This document shows positions 1 through 7,032 of a stretch of 7,107 nucleotides of DNA, piece after piece. The stretch lies in assembly GCA_017556665.1 (NCBI GenBank), contig JAFYMJ010000341.1:1-7107 (forward strand). The letters run 5' to 3'. The stretch comes from Bacteroidales bacterium (GTDB lineage Bacteria > Bacteroidota > Bacteroidia > Bacteroidales > UBA932). Below the pieces are notes generated by a model. The model saw only the letters and a list, made by a program, of their open reading frames with translations, ran no database searches and was not told the origin of the DNA. Position numbers and translations under genes: made by a program. The number at the start of each line of letters is the position of its first letter. The stretch's first letter is position 1.

Positions 1-226
1 AGCCGCGGTTTACCTGTACGTTACCGTTGTCGTCCATCCAAGTAACGCGGAATGTGAAGATTCTATCTGGCTCTACAATTCTCTCAACGATTTTTGCTTT
101 CTCAAACTCAGGATGTTGGTTATAAACCTCCTCAATTGACTCTAATACCTCGTGAACTGCTTGTAAATACTCTGGCTCATGGCTATATTTAGCCTGAAGT
201 TTCGCCATAATTTCAGCTGCTTTCAT
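1..226 (-). CDS. gdhA: Glutamate dehydrogenase, N-terminal part (cut by window edge)
   Basis: Cytoplasmic enzyme that reversibly converts 2-oxoglutarate plus ammonia to glutamate using NAD(P)H. Only the first 75 codons are present; the gene continues beyond base 1. The visible protein begins MKAAEIMAKLQ. A helical N-terminal stretch is followed by the segment typical of hexameric bacterial GDHs, around residues 48-75: ERIVEPDRIFTFRVTWMDD and then NGNVQVNRG. This matches the family pattern 'ERLVEPER...FRV.W.DD...QVNR' at the start of the dimerisation domain. The catalytic lysines and the Rossmann domain lie outside the window, so cofactor choice (NADP or NAD) cannot be read. The ATG at 224-226 gives a family-like N-terminus; a second in-frame ATG lies six codons on. 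No Shine-Dalgarno is visible. It follows korB by 52 bases and may be co-transcribed with it. Family assignment is firm; the symbol is the usual one for this family. Confidence 0.9.
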   Translation of the reverse strand, partial: MKAAEIMAKLQAKYSHEPEYLQAVHEVLESIEEVYNQHPEFEKAKIVERIVEPDRIFTFRVTWMDDNGNVQVNRG

Positions 227-278
227 AATAAATCTTTATTAACGTGTTTTTTGTTTGTTAAAAATGTGTGTCCTTTTA
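227..278 (-). other. korB-gdhA intergenic spacer
   Basis: This 52-base AT-rich gap contains no GC-rich hairpin followed by a T run, so there is no evidence that transcription stops between korB and gdhA. Just before the gdhA start is a 6-bp inverted repeat, AATAAA/TTTATT with a two-base spacer (227-240). It is probably too short and AT-rich to act as a terminator. I see no convincing Bacteroidales-type promoter (TTTG near -33, TAnnTTTG near -7). Read-through from kor is the simplest reading. Confidence 0.4.
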
Positions 279-1298
279 TTATTTAACCTCCCAGGTTGCA
301 CCTGAATGCAATAACTGATCAATGGTTGAAATTTTTGCTTTCTCTTTTACCTCTGCTACTTGTTTGTGTACACTCTCATCATATGTACTGTCCTCAACAT
401 CTCTGATAATACCCAATGCAACTGGGAATTCAGGATATTTCATATTAGCCAACATAGTATGGATTGGAAGCTTGTCATCTGAATGAGCATCATGAACAAG
501 GATATCTTTCTCTGTTACGCCATTCTCGCCAATTGTAACCACTTTTAGTTGAAGGCCATCCAATACCAAACCTTTATCTCTGTTTGCACCAAAGATCATA
601 GGCTCACCATGTCTTAAAGTAATGGTTCTGTCTGCTCTTACAGATCTTTCAGCAAACTCTTGGTGTGTACCATCATTAAAGATAACACAGTTTACAAGCA
701 TCTCCATAATAGAAGTACCTTTGTGTTTTGCACCAGCTACAAGAATCTCTTGGTTAAGCTTTAACTCAGAGTCCAAACTGCGGGCAAAGAAAGTACCTCT
801 TGCACCCAATACCAAAGCTCCTGGTACAAATGGCTCCTCAATTGAACCATATGGAGATGTTTTGGTAACAATACCTTTCTTTGAAGTTGGAGAGTATTGA
901 CCTTTTGTTAAACCATAAATTCTATTGTTGAATAGAATAATGTTCAAGTCAATATTTCTTCTGATTGCATGGATAAAGTGGTTACCACCAATAGCCAATG
1001 CATCTCCGTCACCTGTAGCTTGCCAAACAGACAATTTAGGATTAGCTACTTTAACACCAGTAGAAATTGCAGTTGCTCTACCGTGGATTGAGTGGAATCC
1101 ATAAGTGTTCATATAATAAGGGAAGCGTGAAGAACAACCAATACCAGAAACAAATACAATGTTCTCTTTATCTATATTCAATTCCTCACAAACCTCAGGC
1201 ATAGCCTTAAGTACAGATGCCAAAACTGCGTGGTCTCCACAACCAGGGCACCATCTTACTTCCTGATCACTCTTAAAATCTTGTGATGTATATTTCAT
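279..1298 (-). CDS. korB: 2-oxoacid (probably 2-oxoglutarate):ferredoxin oxidoreductase, beta subunit
   Basis: TPP-binding catalytic subunit that works with the product of the preceding gene. The complex decarboxylates a 2-oxoacid with CoA to acyl-CoA and CO2 while reducing ferredoxin; the reaction is reversible. At 339 residues it has the usual length of the short beta subunit. The TPP/Mg2+ motif begins at GDGD (96-99) and closes with NN (124-125). Four cysteines, C17 and C20 (WCPGCGDH), C55 (GIGCSS) and C204, have nearly the spacing of the four ligands of the single [4Fe-4S] cluster in crystallised archaeal OFORs, so a cluster is inferred here. HGRA (72-75) is another family signature. It starts 34 bases after korA and is surely in the same operon. 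Substrate cannot be proven from sequence: 2-oxoglutarate is favoured by family naming and the adjacent gdhA, but pyruvate or branched-chain 2-oxoacids remain possible. Confidence 0.93.
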   Translation of the reverse strand: MKYTSQDFKSDQEVRWCPGCGDHAVLASVLKAMPEVCEELNIDKENIVFVSGIGCSSRFPYYMNTYGFHSIHGRATAISTGVKVANPKLSVWQATGDGDALAIGGNHFIHAIRRNIDLNIILFNNRIYGLTKGQYSPTSKKGIVTKTSPYGSIEEPFVPGALVLGARGTFFARSLDSELKLNQEILVAGAKHKGTSIMEMLVNCVIFNDGTHQEFAERSVRADRTITLRHGEPMIFGANRDKGLVLDGLQLKVVTIGENGVTEKDILVHDAHSDDKLPIHTMLANMKYPEFPVALGIIRDVEDSTYDESVHKQVAEVKEKAKISTIDQLLHSGATWEVK

Positions 1299-1332
1299 AA
1301 CGATGTTTCTTTTGAAATTTAATTAAATAAAA

Positions 1333-3162
1333 CTATAGAGCGTGAACTGCGTCAACAATCTCTTTAACAATAAATGGTTGTCCTTGAACTTTATTCAATT
1401 GGTTGTAAGTAAACTCAGGATGCATAGCTCTTAAGTAATTTACAAACTGACCGCTGTTTAGCTCGCAAACAATAATTTTCTTAAATCTCTTAAATACATC
1501 TTTTGTATTCTTAGGAAGTGGGTTGATGTAATCGAAGTGTGCAAAACCTACGCTCTTACCCTCTGCCAACAACTCTTTAGCTGCAGTGTAAAGGTGACCA
1601 TATGTTCCACCCCAACCAACAATAAGGATCTCACCCTCTTGCTCACCGACAACCTCAAGATCTGGAATGTAGTTAGCTACTCTGGCAACTTTCTCTGCTC
1701 TGGCAGCAACCATCTTCTCATGGTTTAGAGGATCTGATGAAATTGCACCATGCTCAGCTTTCTCAAGACCACCTACTCTATGCTCAAGACCTGCTGTTCC
1801 AGGAACTGCCCAGCTTCTTGCAAAACGCTCCAAGTCTCTCTCATATGGTTTGAATTTACCCTCACATTTATTGATGATAGGAGGATTGATTGCAGGATAT
1901 TTGCTGAAATCTGGAATTCTCCAAGGCTCAGAACCGTTACCGATAAAGCCCTCTGTTAACAAGATAACTGGCATCATATGCTCCAATGCATATTTAGAAG
2001 CATAGAAAGCAGACTCAAAGCAATGAGATGGAGTACGTGCGGCCATTACCATAATTGGACACTCACCGTTTCTTCCGTATAGTGCTTGGTTAAGGTCTGT
2101 TTGCTCAGTTTTGGTAGGGATACCTGTAGAAGGACCAGATCTTTGTACGTTTACAATAACCAATGGAAGCTCAGTAATCATTGCCAAACCTAAAGCCTCT
2201 GATTTTAGAGATACACCAGGACCAGAAGTTGTAGTAACTGCAAAATTACCGGCATAAGCTGCTCCAATAGATGTACATATACCAGCTATCTCATCCTCAC
2301 ATTGAACTGTTTTAGCACCAAATGCTTTATGGATAGCCAACTCCTCTAGAATTACAGTAGCAGGAGTGATAGGATATGAACCACAGAATAGAGGAAGACC
2401 AGATTTCTCTGATGCTGCCAACAAACCCCATGCTGTAGCTTGGTTACCATTGATGTTTCTGTAAACACCTGGCTCTTGGTTAGCAGGATCTATTCTGTAT
2501 GTATTAGGAATAGCGTGTATATTGTGTGCGTAATTATAACCATCATTCAACACCTTTTTGTTAGGTGCAATCAAATTAGGTTTTTTAGCAAATTTTTTCT
2601 CTAGATATTCTTCTGTGAAGTGAAGTGGGCGGTTAAACATAAAGTAACACATACCCAATGTGAACATGTTTTTACTTCTTACAATAGACTTATTGTCCAA
2701 ACCGCTGTCTTTTAAGCTCTCTTTTGTAAGAGTTGTAATAGGAGCCCATACAATGTGATAATCCTTTAGTTTAAGCTCCTCAATAGGGTCCATTGTTTGG
2801 AATCCGGCTTTTTGCATACCTTTCTCATCAAAGGCATCCTCATCCAAAATGATACTTGCGCCTGGTTTTGCCCATTTTGCATTAGCTTTTAAAGCTGCTG
2901 GGTTCATTGCTACAAGCACATCGCAGAAATCGCCAGGAGTTTTAACCTCTGTATTACCGATATGCACCTGAAAACCAGAAACTCCGGCAACTGTTCCCTG
3001 AGGTGCTCTAATCTCAGCCGGATAATCTGGAAATGTTGAAATTTCATTTCCATACAACGCAGAAGCATCTGCAAACAAAGTACCGGTAAGTTGCATTCCG
3101 TCTCCAGAATCACCAGTAAATCTGATAACTACCTCCTTTGCATCAATAATCTTGTGTTCCAT
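1333..3162 (-). CDS. korA: 2-oxoacid (probably 2-oxoglutarate):ferredoxin oxidoreductase, fused gamma-alpha subunit
   Basis: Large subunit of the two-subunit oxidoreductase completed by the next gene. The 609 residues are a fusion. Residues about 8-195 form the gamma domain, with GDSGDGM (17-23) near its start and the FPDYPAEIRAPQGT region (44-57). After a linker, residues about 240-425 form the pyrimidine-binding alpha domain, with YPITPAT (263-269), TTTSGPG (310-316) and RSGPSTGIPT (341-350), signatures of the OFOR alpha chain. The C-terminal part (about 508-609) is the transketolase-C-like domain, beginning EILIVGWGGTYGH. No CxxCxxC ferredoxin-type cluster motif is present, so the complex should carry only the cluster in KorB and pass electrons to a separate ferredoxin not encoded here. 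The ATG at 3160-3162 puts the gamma domain at residue 8-11, as expected. The gene is first after a terminator and spacer and so probably leads its own transcript. Substrate is inferred, not shown. Confidence 0.93.
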   Translation of the reverse strand: MEHKIIDAKEVVIRFTGDSGDGMQLTGTLFADASALYGNEISTFPDYPAEIRAPQGTVAGVSGFQVHIGNTEVKTPGDFCDVLVAMNPAALKANAKWAKPGASIILDEDAFDEKGMQKAGFQTMDPIEELKLKDYHIVWAPITTLTKESLKDSGLDNKSIVRSKNMFTLGMCYFMFNRPLHFTEEYLEKKFAKKPNLIAPNKKVLNDGYNYAHNIHAIPNTYRIDPANQEPGVYRNINGNQATAWGLLAASEKSGLPLFCGSYPITPATVILEELAIHKAFGAKTVQCEDEIAGICTSIGAAYAGNFAVTTTSGPGVSLKSEALGLAMITELPLVIVNVQRSGPSTGIPTKTEQTDLNQALYGRNGECPIMVMAARTPSHCFESAFYASKYALEHMMPVILLTEGFIGNGSEPWRIPDFSKYPAINPPIINKCEGKFKPYERDLERFARSWAVPGTAGLEHRVGGLEKAEHGAISSDPLNHEKMVAARAEKVARVANYIPDLEVVGEQEGEILIVGWGGTYGHLYTAAKELLAEGKSVGFAHFDYINPLPKNTKDVFKRFKKIIVCELNSGQFVNYLRAMHPEFTYNQLNKVQGQPFIVKEIVDAVHAL

Positions 3163-3311
3163 AAAAGAATATTCTCTAGGGTTACTTTTTATTTAGTGTA
3201 TTTTAAATTCTATCTTACAGACTAATACAATTTATCTACAAATGTAATCAATATTCTTTACTCTTATCCTATTTTATTGAAAATATTTTAAGCAAAAAAT
3301 GATAAATCTTT
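3163..3311 (-). promoter_or_regulatory. Probable promoter and leader region of korA-korB(-gdhA)
   Basis: This very AT-rich stretch lies between the terminator of the upstream operon and the korA start, so the kor promoter should be here by position. I could not find a clean Bacteroidales promoter (TTTG then TAnnTTTG at normal spacing). Partial matches exist, such as TTTG near 3238-3241, but none is convincing. A perfect 10-bp palindrome, AGAATATTCT (3166-3175), ends three bases before the korA start codon and another, AAAATATTTT, lies around 3280-3289. I see no small ORF and no recognisable riboswitch fold. Assignment as a regulatory region is by context only. Confidence 0.4.
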
Positions 3312-3360
3312 ATATAAATAAAACAGAGGAAAGTCAAAATGATTTTGCTTTCCTCTGTTT
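3312..3360 (-). terminator. Strong intrinsic terminator after the bamA-skp operon
   Basis: A 13-bp perfect inverted repeat, AAACAGAGGAAAG (3321-3333) and CTTTCCTCTGTTT (3348-3360), is extended inward by five more pairs (CAAAA/TTTTG) past a single bulged base, leaving a three-base loop. On the minus strand the stem runs directly into a T-rich tail (TTTTATTTATATAAAG). It begins 34 bases after the stop codon of the second skp gene, so it should end the uppS-bamA-skp-skp transcript. The other strand also has a T run after the stem (GTTTTTATG), but no plus-strand gene reads into it. Confidence 0.88.
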
Positions 3361-3394
3361 TTATGAAAAATATTCCAGTGAATACTGGGAATTG

Positions 3395-3949
3395 CTATTT
3401 TGCTGGTTGTTGGAATTGGGTAGGAACGGTTTTATCTGCAGGGATACCCAATACTTGTTTTGCCAATGGCAATACATCTATACTGTTTGCACTCTTGAAT
3501 GCAACTCCACCAACAGACAAGTCAAAGATATAAATGAATCCTTGCTCTTTACCAACCTTCTCAATTGCCTCAGCAGCTTTCTTAATGATTGGAGTCATCA
3601 ACTCTTGTTGCATTTGAGAGAACTCATTTTGAGCATTTTGTTGGAACTCTTGGATTCTAGCCTGTAAATCTTGAAGCTCTTTTGTTTTTGCCTCTAGAAC
3701 TGCTGCAGTCCAAGTTGCACTTTTTTGATTATAAGTTTGATATCTTGTCTGAAACTCTTGTTGCATACCTTGTAATGTCTCTTCCAACTCTTTACCATAG
3801 TTATCCATTTTAACTACTGCAGAATCTCTCTCTGGAGTTAGAGCGATTAACTCTTGAAGATTAATGTGACCAAATTTAAGGTCTTGCGCAAAAGTTCTTG
3901 TTGCAGAAAGCACCATTACAAGTGCTAAAATAATTGTTAATTTTTTCAT
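3395..3949 (-). CDS. Skp/OmpH-family periplasmic chaperone, second copy
   Basis: Skp-type chaperones are trimers whose long helical tentacles hold unfolded outer-membrane proteins in the periplasm before BamA inserts them. The 184-residue protein has a Sec signal peptide: MKKL, a hydrophobic core, and cleavage probable after TFA (residue 21). A short strand follows (KFGHINLQELIALTP, 25-39), then a long coiled-coil-prone helix (about 42-130), then the returning strand IYIFDLSVGGVAF (139-151) that closes the trimer body, as in Skp. The helix is glutamine-rich, with 15 Gln between residues 60 and 115. A Pro/Gln-containing tail (IPADKTVPTQFQQPAK) ends the protein. There is no lipobox cysteine, so it should be soluble. 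It lies 27 bases after the first skp gene and shares its layout but not its detailed sequence, so the copies are old paralogues rather than a recent duplication. The family call is strong; distinct client range is unknown. Confidence 0.9.
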   Translation of the reverse strand: MKKLTIILALVMVLSATRTFAQDLKFGHINLQELIALTPERDSAVVKMDNYGKELEETLQGMQQEFQTRYQTYNQKSATWTAAVLEAKTKELQDLQARIQEFQQNAQNEFSQMQQELMTPIIKKAAEAIEKVGKEQGFIYIFDLSVGGVAFKSANSIDVLPLAKQVLGIPADKTVPTQFQQPAK

Positions 3950-3976
3950 GTTAAGTATTATTGTTTATTATATTTT

Positions 3977-4483
3977 CTAATATCCAAGTTGAGCTAAAAC
4001 AGCTTTGCTCAAATCATCATCCGCCTTGGCATATGCAACCCCTTGAATCGCCGACAAGTCTATAATTAAAGAGTAGTTACCAGCTTTTGCAACCTTTTCT
4101 ATTGCACTGCTCACCATAGCTTTTATGGGGTTCAACAGCTCCTCAGACTTTTTCTGCATAGCACCGTCCTGTCCAAAATATTTCTTTTGAAGAGCCTTTA
4201 CCTCCTGCTCTTTTGAAATTATCTCCTCTTCTTTATACTGTCTCTCTGCTGCAGACAAACTTGCTTTAGATGCCTGATATTTCTGGTATAAAGCCTCAAT
4301 TGACTTATACTTTGCCTCAATCTCATTCTTATATTGATTATTCAGCACCTCCAGCTTAGATTGAGCTGTTTTATATTGAGGTATATAAGACAAGATTGTC
4401 TCTGTTGCTATATACCCAACTTTCTGTGCATTCAATTGCATTACCGCAAATAATGCCACTACTATAAGAATCAAACGTTTCAT
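3977..4483 (-). CDS. Skp/OmpH-family periplasmic chaperone, first copy
   Basis: This 168-residue protein is predicted to be periplasmic and to escort outer-membrane proteins to the BamA insertase encoded just upstream. It has a signal peptide (MKRLILIVVALFAVMQLNA, cleavage likely after residue 19), followed by KVGYIATETILSYIPQY (21-37), the canonical OmpH N-terminal strand and helix start ('K.GYI....IL...P.Y'). A charged, Lys/Glu-rich coiled-coil-prone helix covers about 38-130, and YSLIIDLSAIQGVAYA (137-152) is the C-terminal body strand. There are no cysteines. The length is typical of bacterial Skp/OmpH. The gene starts 11 bases after the bamA stop, so it is co-transcribed and perhaps translationally coupled. 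Its stop is TAG, and no Shine-Dalgarno precedes its ATG. Of its 14 Glu codons, 12 are GAG. Confidence 0.92.
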   Translation of the reverse strand: MKRLILIVVALFAVMQLNAQKVGYIATETILSYIPQYKTAQSKLEVLNNQYKNEIEAKYKSIEALYQKYQASKASLSAAERQYKEEEIISKEQEVKALQKKYFGQDGAMQKKSEELLNPIKAMVSSAIEKVAKAGNYSLIIDLSAIQGVAYAKADDDLSKAVLAQLGY

Positions 4484-4494
4484 AACAATTTACT

Positions 4495-7011
4495 TTAGAA
4501 TTGTTGACCTATAACAAAGTGGAATTGGCTACCACCTTTAGCTTTTCCTTCTGTTGGAACAGGATCAAATCCATAACCCCAGTCAATACCAAGCATACCA
4601 ACAATAGGCAACATAATTCTTAGACCGGCACCGGCAGATCTCTTAATCTGGAACGGATTAAAGTCTTTAATGTCTGCCCAACAGTTACCACCCTCAACAA
4701 ATATAAGGGCGTAAATTGTTGATTGTGGCTGCAAGATAACAGGATATCTCAACTCAACTGTAAACTTATCGTAAACATTACCATTGTAATTTCCATCCTC
4801 GGAGATTGGGGTCAAAGAATAGTTTGGATAACCTCTTAAACCAATAATCTCAGAACCATATGTATTATAACCGCTCATTCCGTCACCACCCAACTGGAAT
4901 CCCTCAAATGGAGAGTATCCCAAGTCTCTGTTATAATATCCCAAATATCCAAAGTTAGCCGATGTCTTAAGTACTAAGTCTCCTATCAGTTTTGTATATA
5001 AAGTCCCTTTGAATGTCCACTTGTGATACTCAATCACTTTATATTTCTCCTGATCAGTCATGTTCTTATAATCCTTGTCCTTACCAAACAATGAGTAAGG
5101 AGGAGTCAACTGAACACTGAACTGCATATCTGAACCGCTTCTTGGATATATCTGCTGGTCGGTTGAATTTCTGTTAAGCGAAAGTTTGTAACTGAAGTTA
5201 TTTGACTTACCAGTGCTGAACAGGAAGTTGTAGTTCCAGTTATGAAGGTTATAATACTGCCAACTTAATTCATTATATAATACAAAGTAGTCATCTGGCC
5301 ATTTCAAACGTGTACCTATACCCAGTGCAATACCTGCAACCTCCATATACTCATCAGATTTCTGATAGAAATAGTATGAGTTTGTCTGTCTTGTATAGTA
5401 TGCAGAGAAGTTCAACGATGTTGGCTTTTTACCTGTCAGCCATGGCTCCATAAAACTAAGTGACAGTGCTGTATAATAAGTACCGTTTGTCTGGAATCTT
5501 ATTGACAATGTTTGTCCATCTCCAAGAGGGACTGGTCTCCAAGCACCTTTCTCAAACATTCTTCTGACCGAGAAGTTATTGAAACTTACTCCCAATGTTC
5601 CAACAAAGGTGTCACCACCCCATCCACCAGACAACTCCAACTGGCTGTTTGGTTTCTCTGCAAGATTATAGGCAATGTCAACTGTGTTGTTCTGCTGGTT
5701 AGGCAACAAAGTGTATCCAGCCTCTGAATATGCTCTCTCTGCCTCAAAGTGTCCAATGGATGCCAACTCACGCAACGATCTTTCAAAATCTGATTGGCTG
5801 AACAAATAACCAGGTCTTGTATATAGTGCACGTCTGGCAATCTTCTCACTTGTAATTGTATTACCGTTAATGATGATATTGTTGAATGTAGCAGGCTTAC
5901 CCTCTGTAATTCTCATCTCAACATCTACTGAGTCACCATCTATCTTAAGCTCAACCGGTGTTACATTAAAGAACAGATAACCATTGTCGGTATACATTCT
6001 TCTGACATCCATAAACTGTTTCTTAGGGTCACCCTGAAGACGTTTCTCCATATTCACAACATCATAAACATCTCCTTTTGATACTCTTAAGACACTGTTA
6101 AGCTGCTCAGCTGAATAAATTGAGTTACCTGTCCAGGTTACGTCCCTAAAGTAATATTTGTTACCCTGATCAAAATGGATATCAAGTCCCAATCTGTCCT
6201 CTGTAATATAGTACAATGAATCTTTGGCAATTTTTGCATCTCTAAAACCAGCCTCATTGAATACATCTATAAGACCCTCCTTCTCCATTTCATACTCTTT
6301 CTCGTTAAATTTCTTAGAGTTGAAGAAATTTCTAAGTCTCTTGTCTTTAGTCTTCTTAAGAGCTTTTCTAAGTTTACCCTCCTTAATCTGATCGTCAAAA
6401 CCCATCAAGTTGATTCTCTGCATTCTAACTTTTGGACCTCTATCAACATCAAAGGTAACCTTTACCGCATTCTTGATTACAGTATCATTGGTAATCTTAA
6501 CGTCAACCTCTGCCTTTAGGAAACCTTTCTCGCTATAATATCTCTTGATGATATCTGTTGATGACTTTATCACATAATCAGATACCTCTCCTCCCCTTCT
6601 TAACTTAAGTCTCTCCTGAAGGTCGCTTTTTTCTGAATTTTTCATTCCAGTAAACAACCATCTTGAAACCCTTGGTCTCTCCTGAAGTTTAAGGACAAAG
6701 AAACAGGTATCTTTATTCTCCGACAAAGAATCAATATATAACGCCACATCAGAGAACTTTCTCTGCATCATAATTCTTCTGACAGCAGATGAAACCTGCT
6801 CACCAGGAACCTGAATTTTATAACCTTTTGCCAAACCGGTCAAAGAAACAATCTGCGCCTCTCTCAAGTATGTTATACCCTCAACCTTTACACCACCAAT
6901 AACATACTCTTTTGGTTGGTTATAATCTACAACAACATTCTCCTTATCTTGTGCATTAACAATGAACGGAGCTAAAAAAGCAAATACGAATAATATTCTT
7001 AATACTTTCAT
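4495..7011 (-). CDS. bamA: Outer-membrane protein assembly factor BamA
   Basis: BamA is the essential Omp85-family insertase that folds beta-barrel proteins into the outer membrane. The 838-residue protein has a signal peptide (residues 1-20, cleavage after VNA). Five POTRA-like repeats can be placed roughly at 36-111, 112-193, 194-281, 284-369 and 372-453; each shows the helix-helix-strand pattern, with typical pieces such as Y..KGF..A.V (159-169) and EGKPATFNNIIINGN (370-384). The barrel follows from about 455. Its strands alternate aromatic and polar residues, and LRGY (725-728) is the equivalent of the VRGF/Y motif of barrel loop 6. The chain ends in phenylalanine (GQQF), the usual outer-membrane C-terminal signature. 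Length is normal for Bacteroidota, slightly longer than in E. coli. It follows uppS by 21 bases and precedes two Skp chaperones, matching its role as their delivery target. Confidence in function is high; POTRA borders are approximate. Confidence 0.96.
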   Translation of the reverse strand: MKVLRILFVFAFLAPFIVNAQDKENVVVDYNQPKEYVIGGVKVEGITYLREAQIVSLTGLAKGYKIQVPGEQVSSAVRRIMMQRKFSDVALYIDSLSENKDTCFFVLKLQERPRVSRWLFTGMKNSEKSDLQERLKLRRGGEVSDYVIKSSTDIIKRYYSEKGFLKAEVDVKITNDTVIKNAVKVTFDVDRGPKVRMQRINLMGFDDQIKEGKLRKALKKTKDKRLRNFFNSKKFNEKEYEMEKEGLIDVFNEAGFRDAKIAKDSLYYITEDRLGLDIHFDQGNKYYFRDVTWTGNSIYSAEQLNSVLRVSKGDVYDVVNMEKRLQGDPKKQFMDVRRMYTDNGYLFFNVTPVELKIDGDSVDVEMRITEGKPATFNNIIINGNTITSEKIARRALYTRPGYLFSQSDFERSLRELASIGHFEAERAYSEAGYTLLPNQQNNTVDIAYNLAEKPNSQLELSGGWGGDTFVGTLGVSFNNFSVRRMFEKGAWRPVPLGDGQTLSIRFQTNGTYYTALSLSFMEPWLTGKKPTSLNFSAYYTRQTNSYYFYQKSDEYMEVAGIALGIGTRLKWPDDYFVLYNELSWQYYNLHNWNYNFLFSTGKSNNFSYKLSLNRNSTDQQIYPRSGSDMQFSVQLTPPYSLFGKDKDYKNMTDQEKYKVIEYHKWTFKGTLYTKLIGDLVLKTSANFGYLGYYNRDLGYSPFEGFQLGGDGMSGYNTYGSEIIGLRGYPNYSLTPISEDGNYNGNVYDKFTVELRYPVILQPQSTIYALIFVEGGNCWADIKDFNPFQIKRSAGAGLRIMLPIVGMLGIDWGYGFDPVPTEGKAKGGSQFHFVIGQQF

Positions 7012-7032
7012 TAAACTATGTAATAATCTCTT

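Noticed and set aside
622..900. Plus-strand ORF of 92 codons
   Set aside because: It lies wholly antisense to korB, whose TPP motif and Fe-S cysteines establish the real frame; its translation resembles no protein I recognise.
1537..1959. Two plus-strand ORFs (63 and 69 codons) inside korA
   Set aside because: Both are antisense to the conserved KorA reading frame, have no family features, and are expected by chance over a long gene.
2910..3113. Minus-strand ORF of 67 codons in another frame of korA
   Set aside because: It overlaps the well-conserved gamma domain of KorA in a shifted frame and has no recognisable motif.
3163..3394. Possible small RNA or riboswitch between skp and korA
   Set aside because: Apart from the terminator hairpin I found no conserved fold, only AT-rich sequence with short palindromes; nothing supports a specific RNA class.
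3299..3667. Two plus-strand ORFs (122 and 64 codons) over the terminator and second skp gene
   Set aside because: They run through the terminator hairpin and then antisense to the skp coding region; the Cys- and Leu-rich products look like shadow translation.
5512..5849. Plus- and minus-strand ORFs of 71 and 87 codons inside bamA
   Set aside because: Both overlap the end of POTRA5 and the start of the BamA barrel in wrong frames; BamA is continuous through this region with no frameshift.
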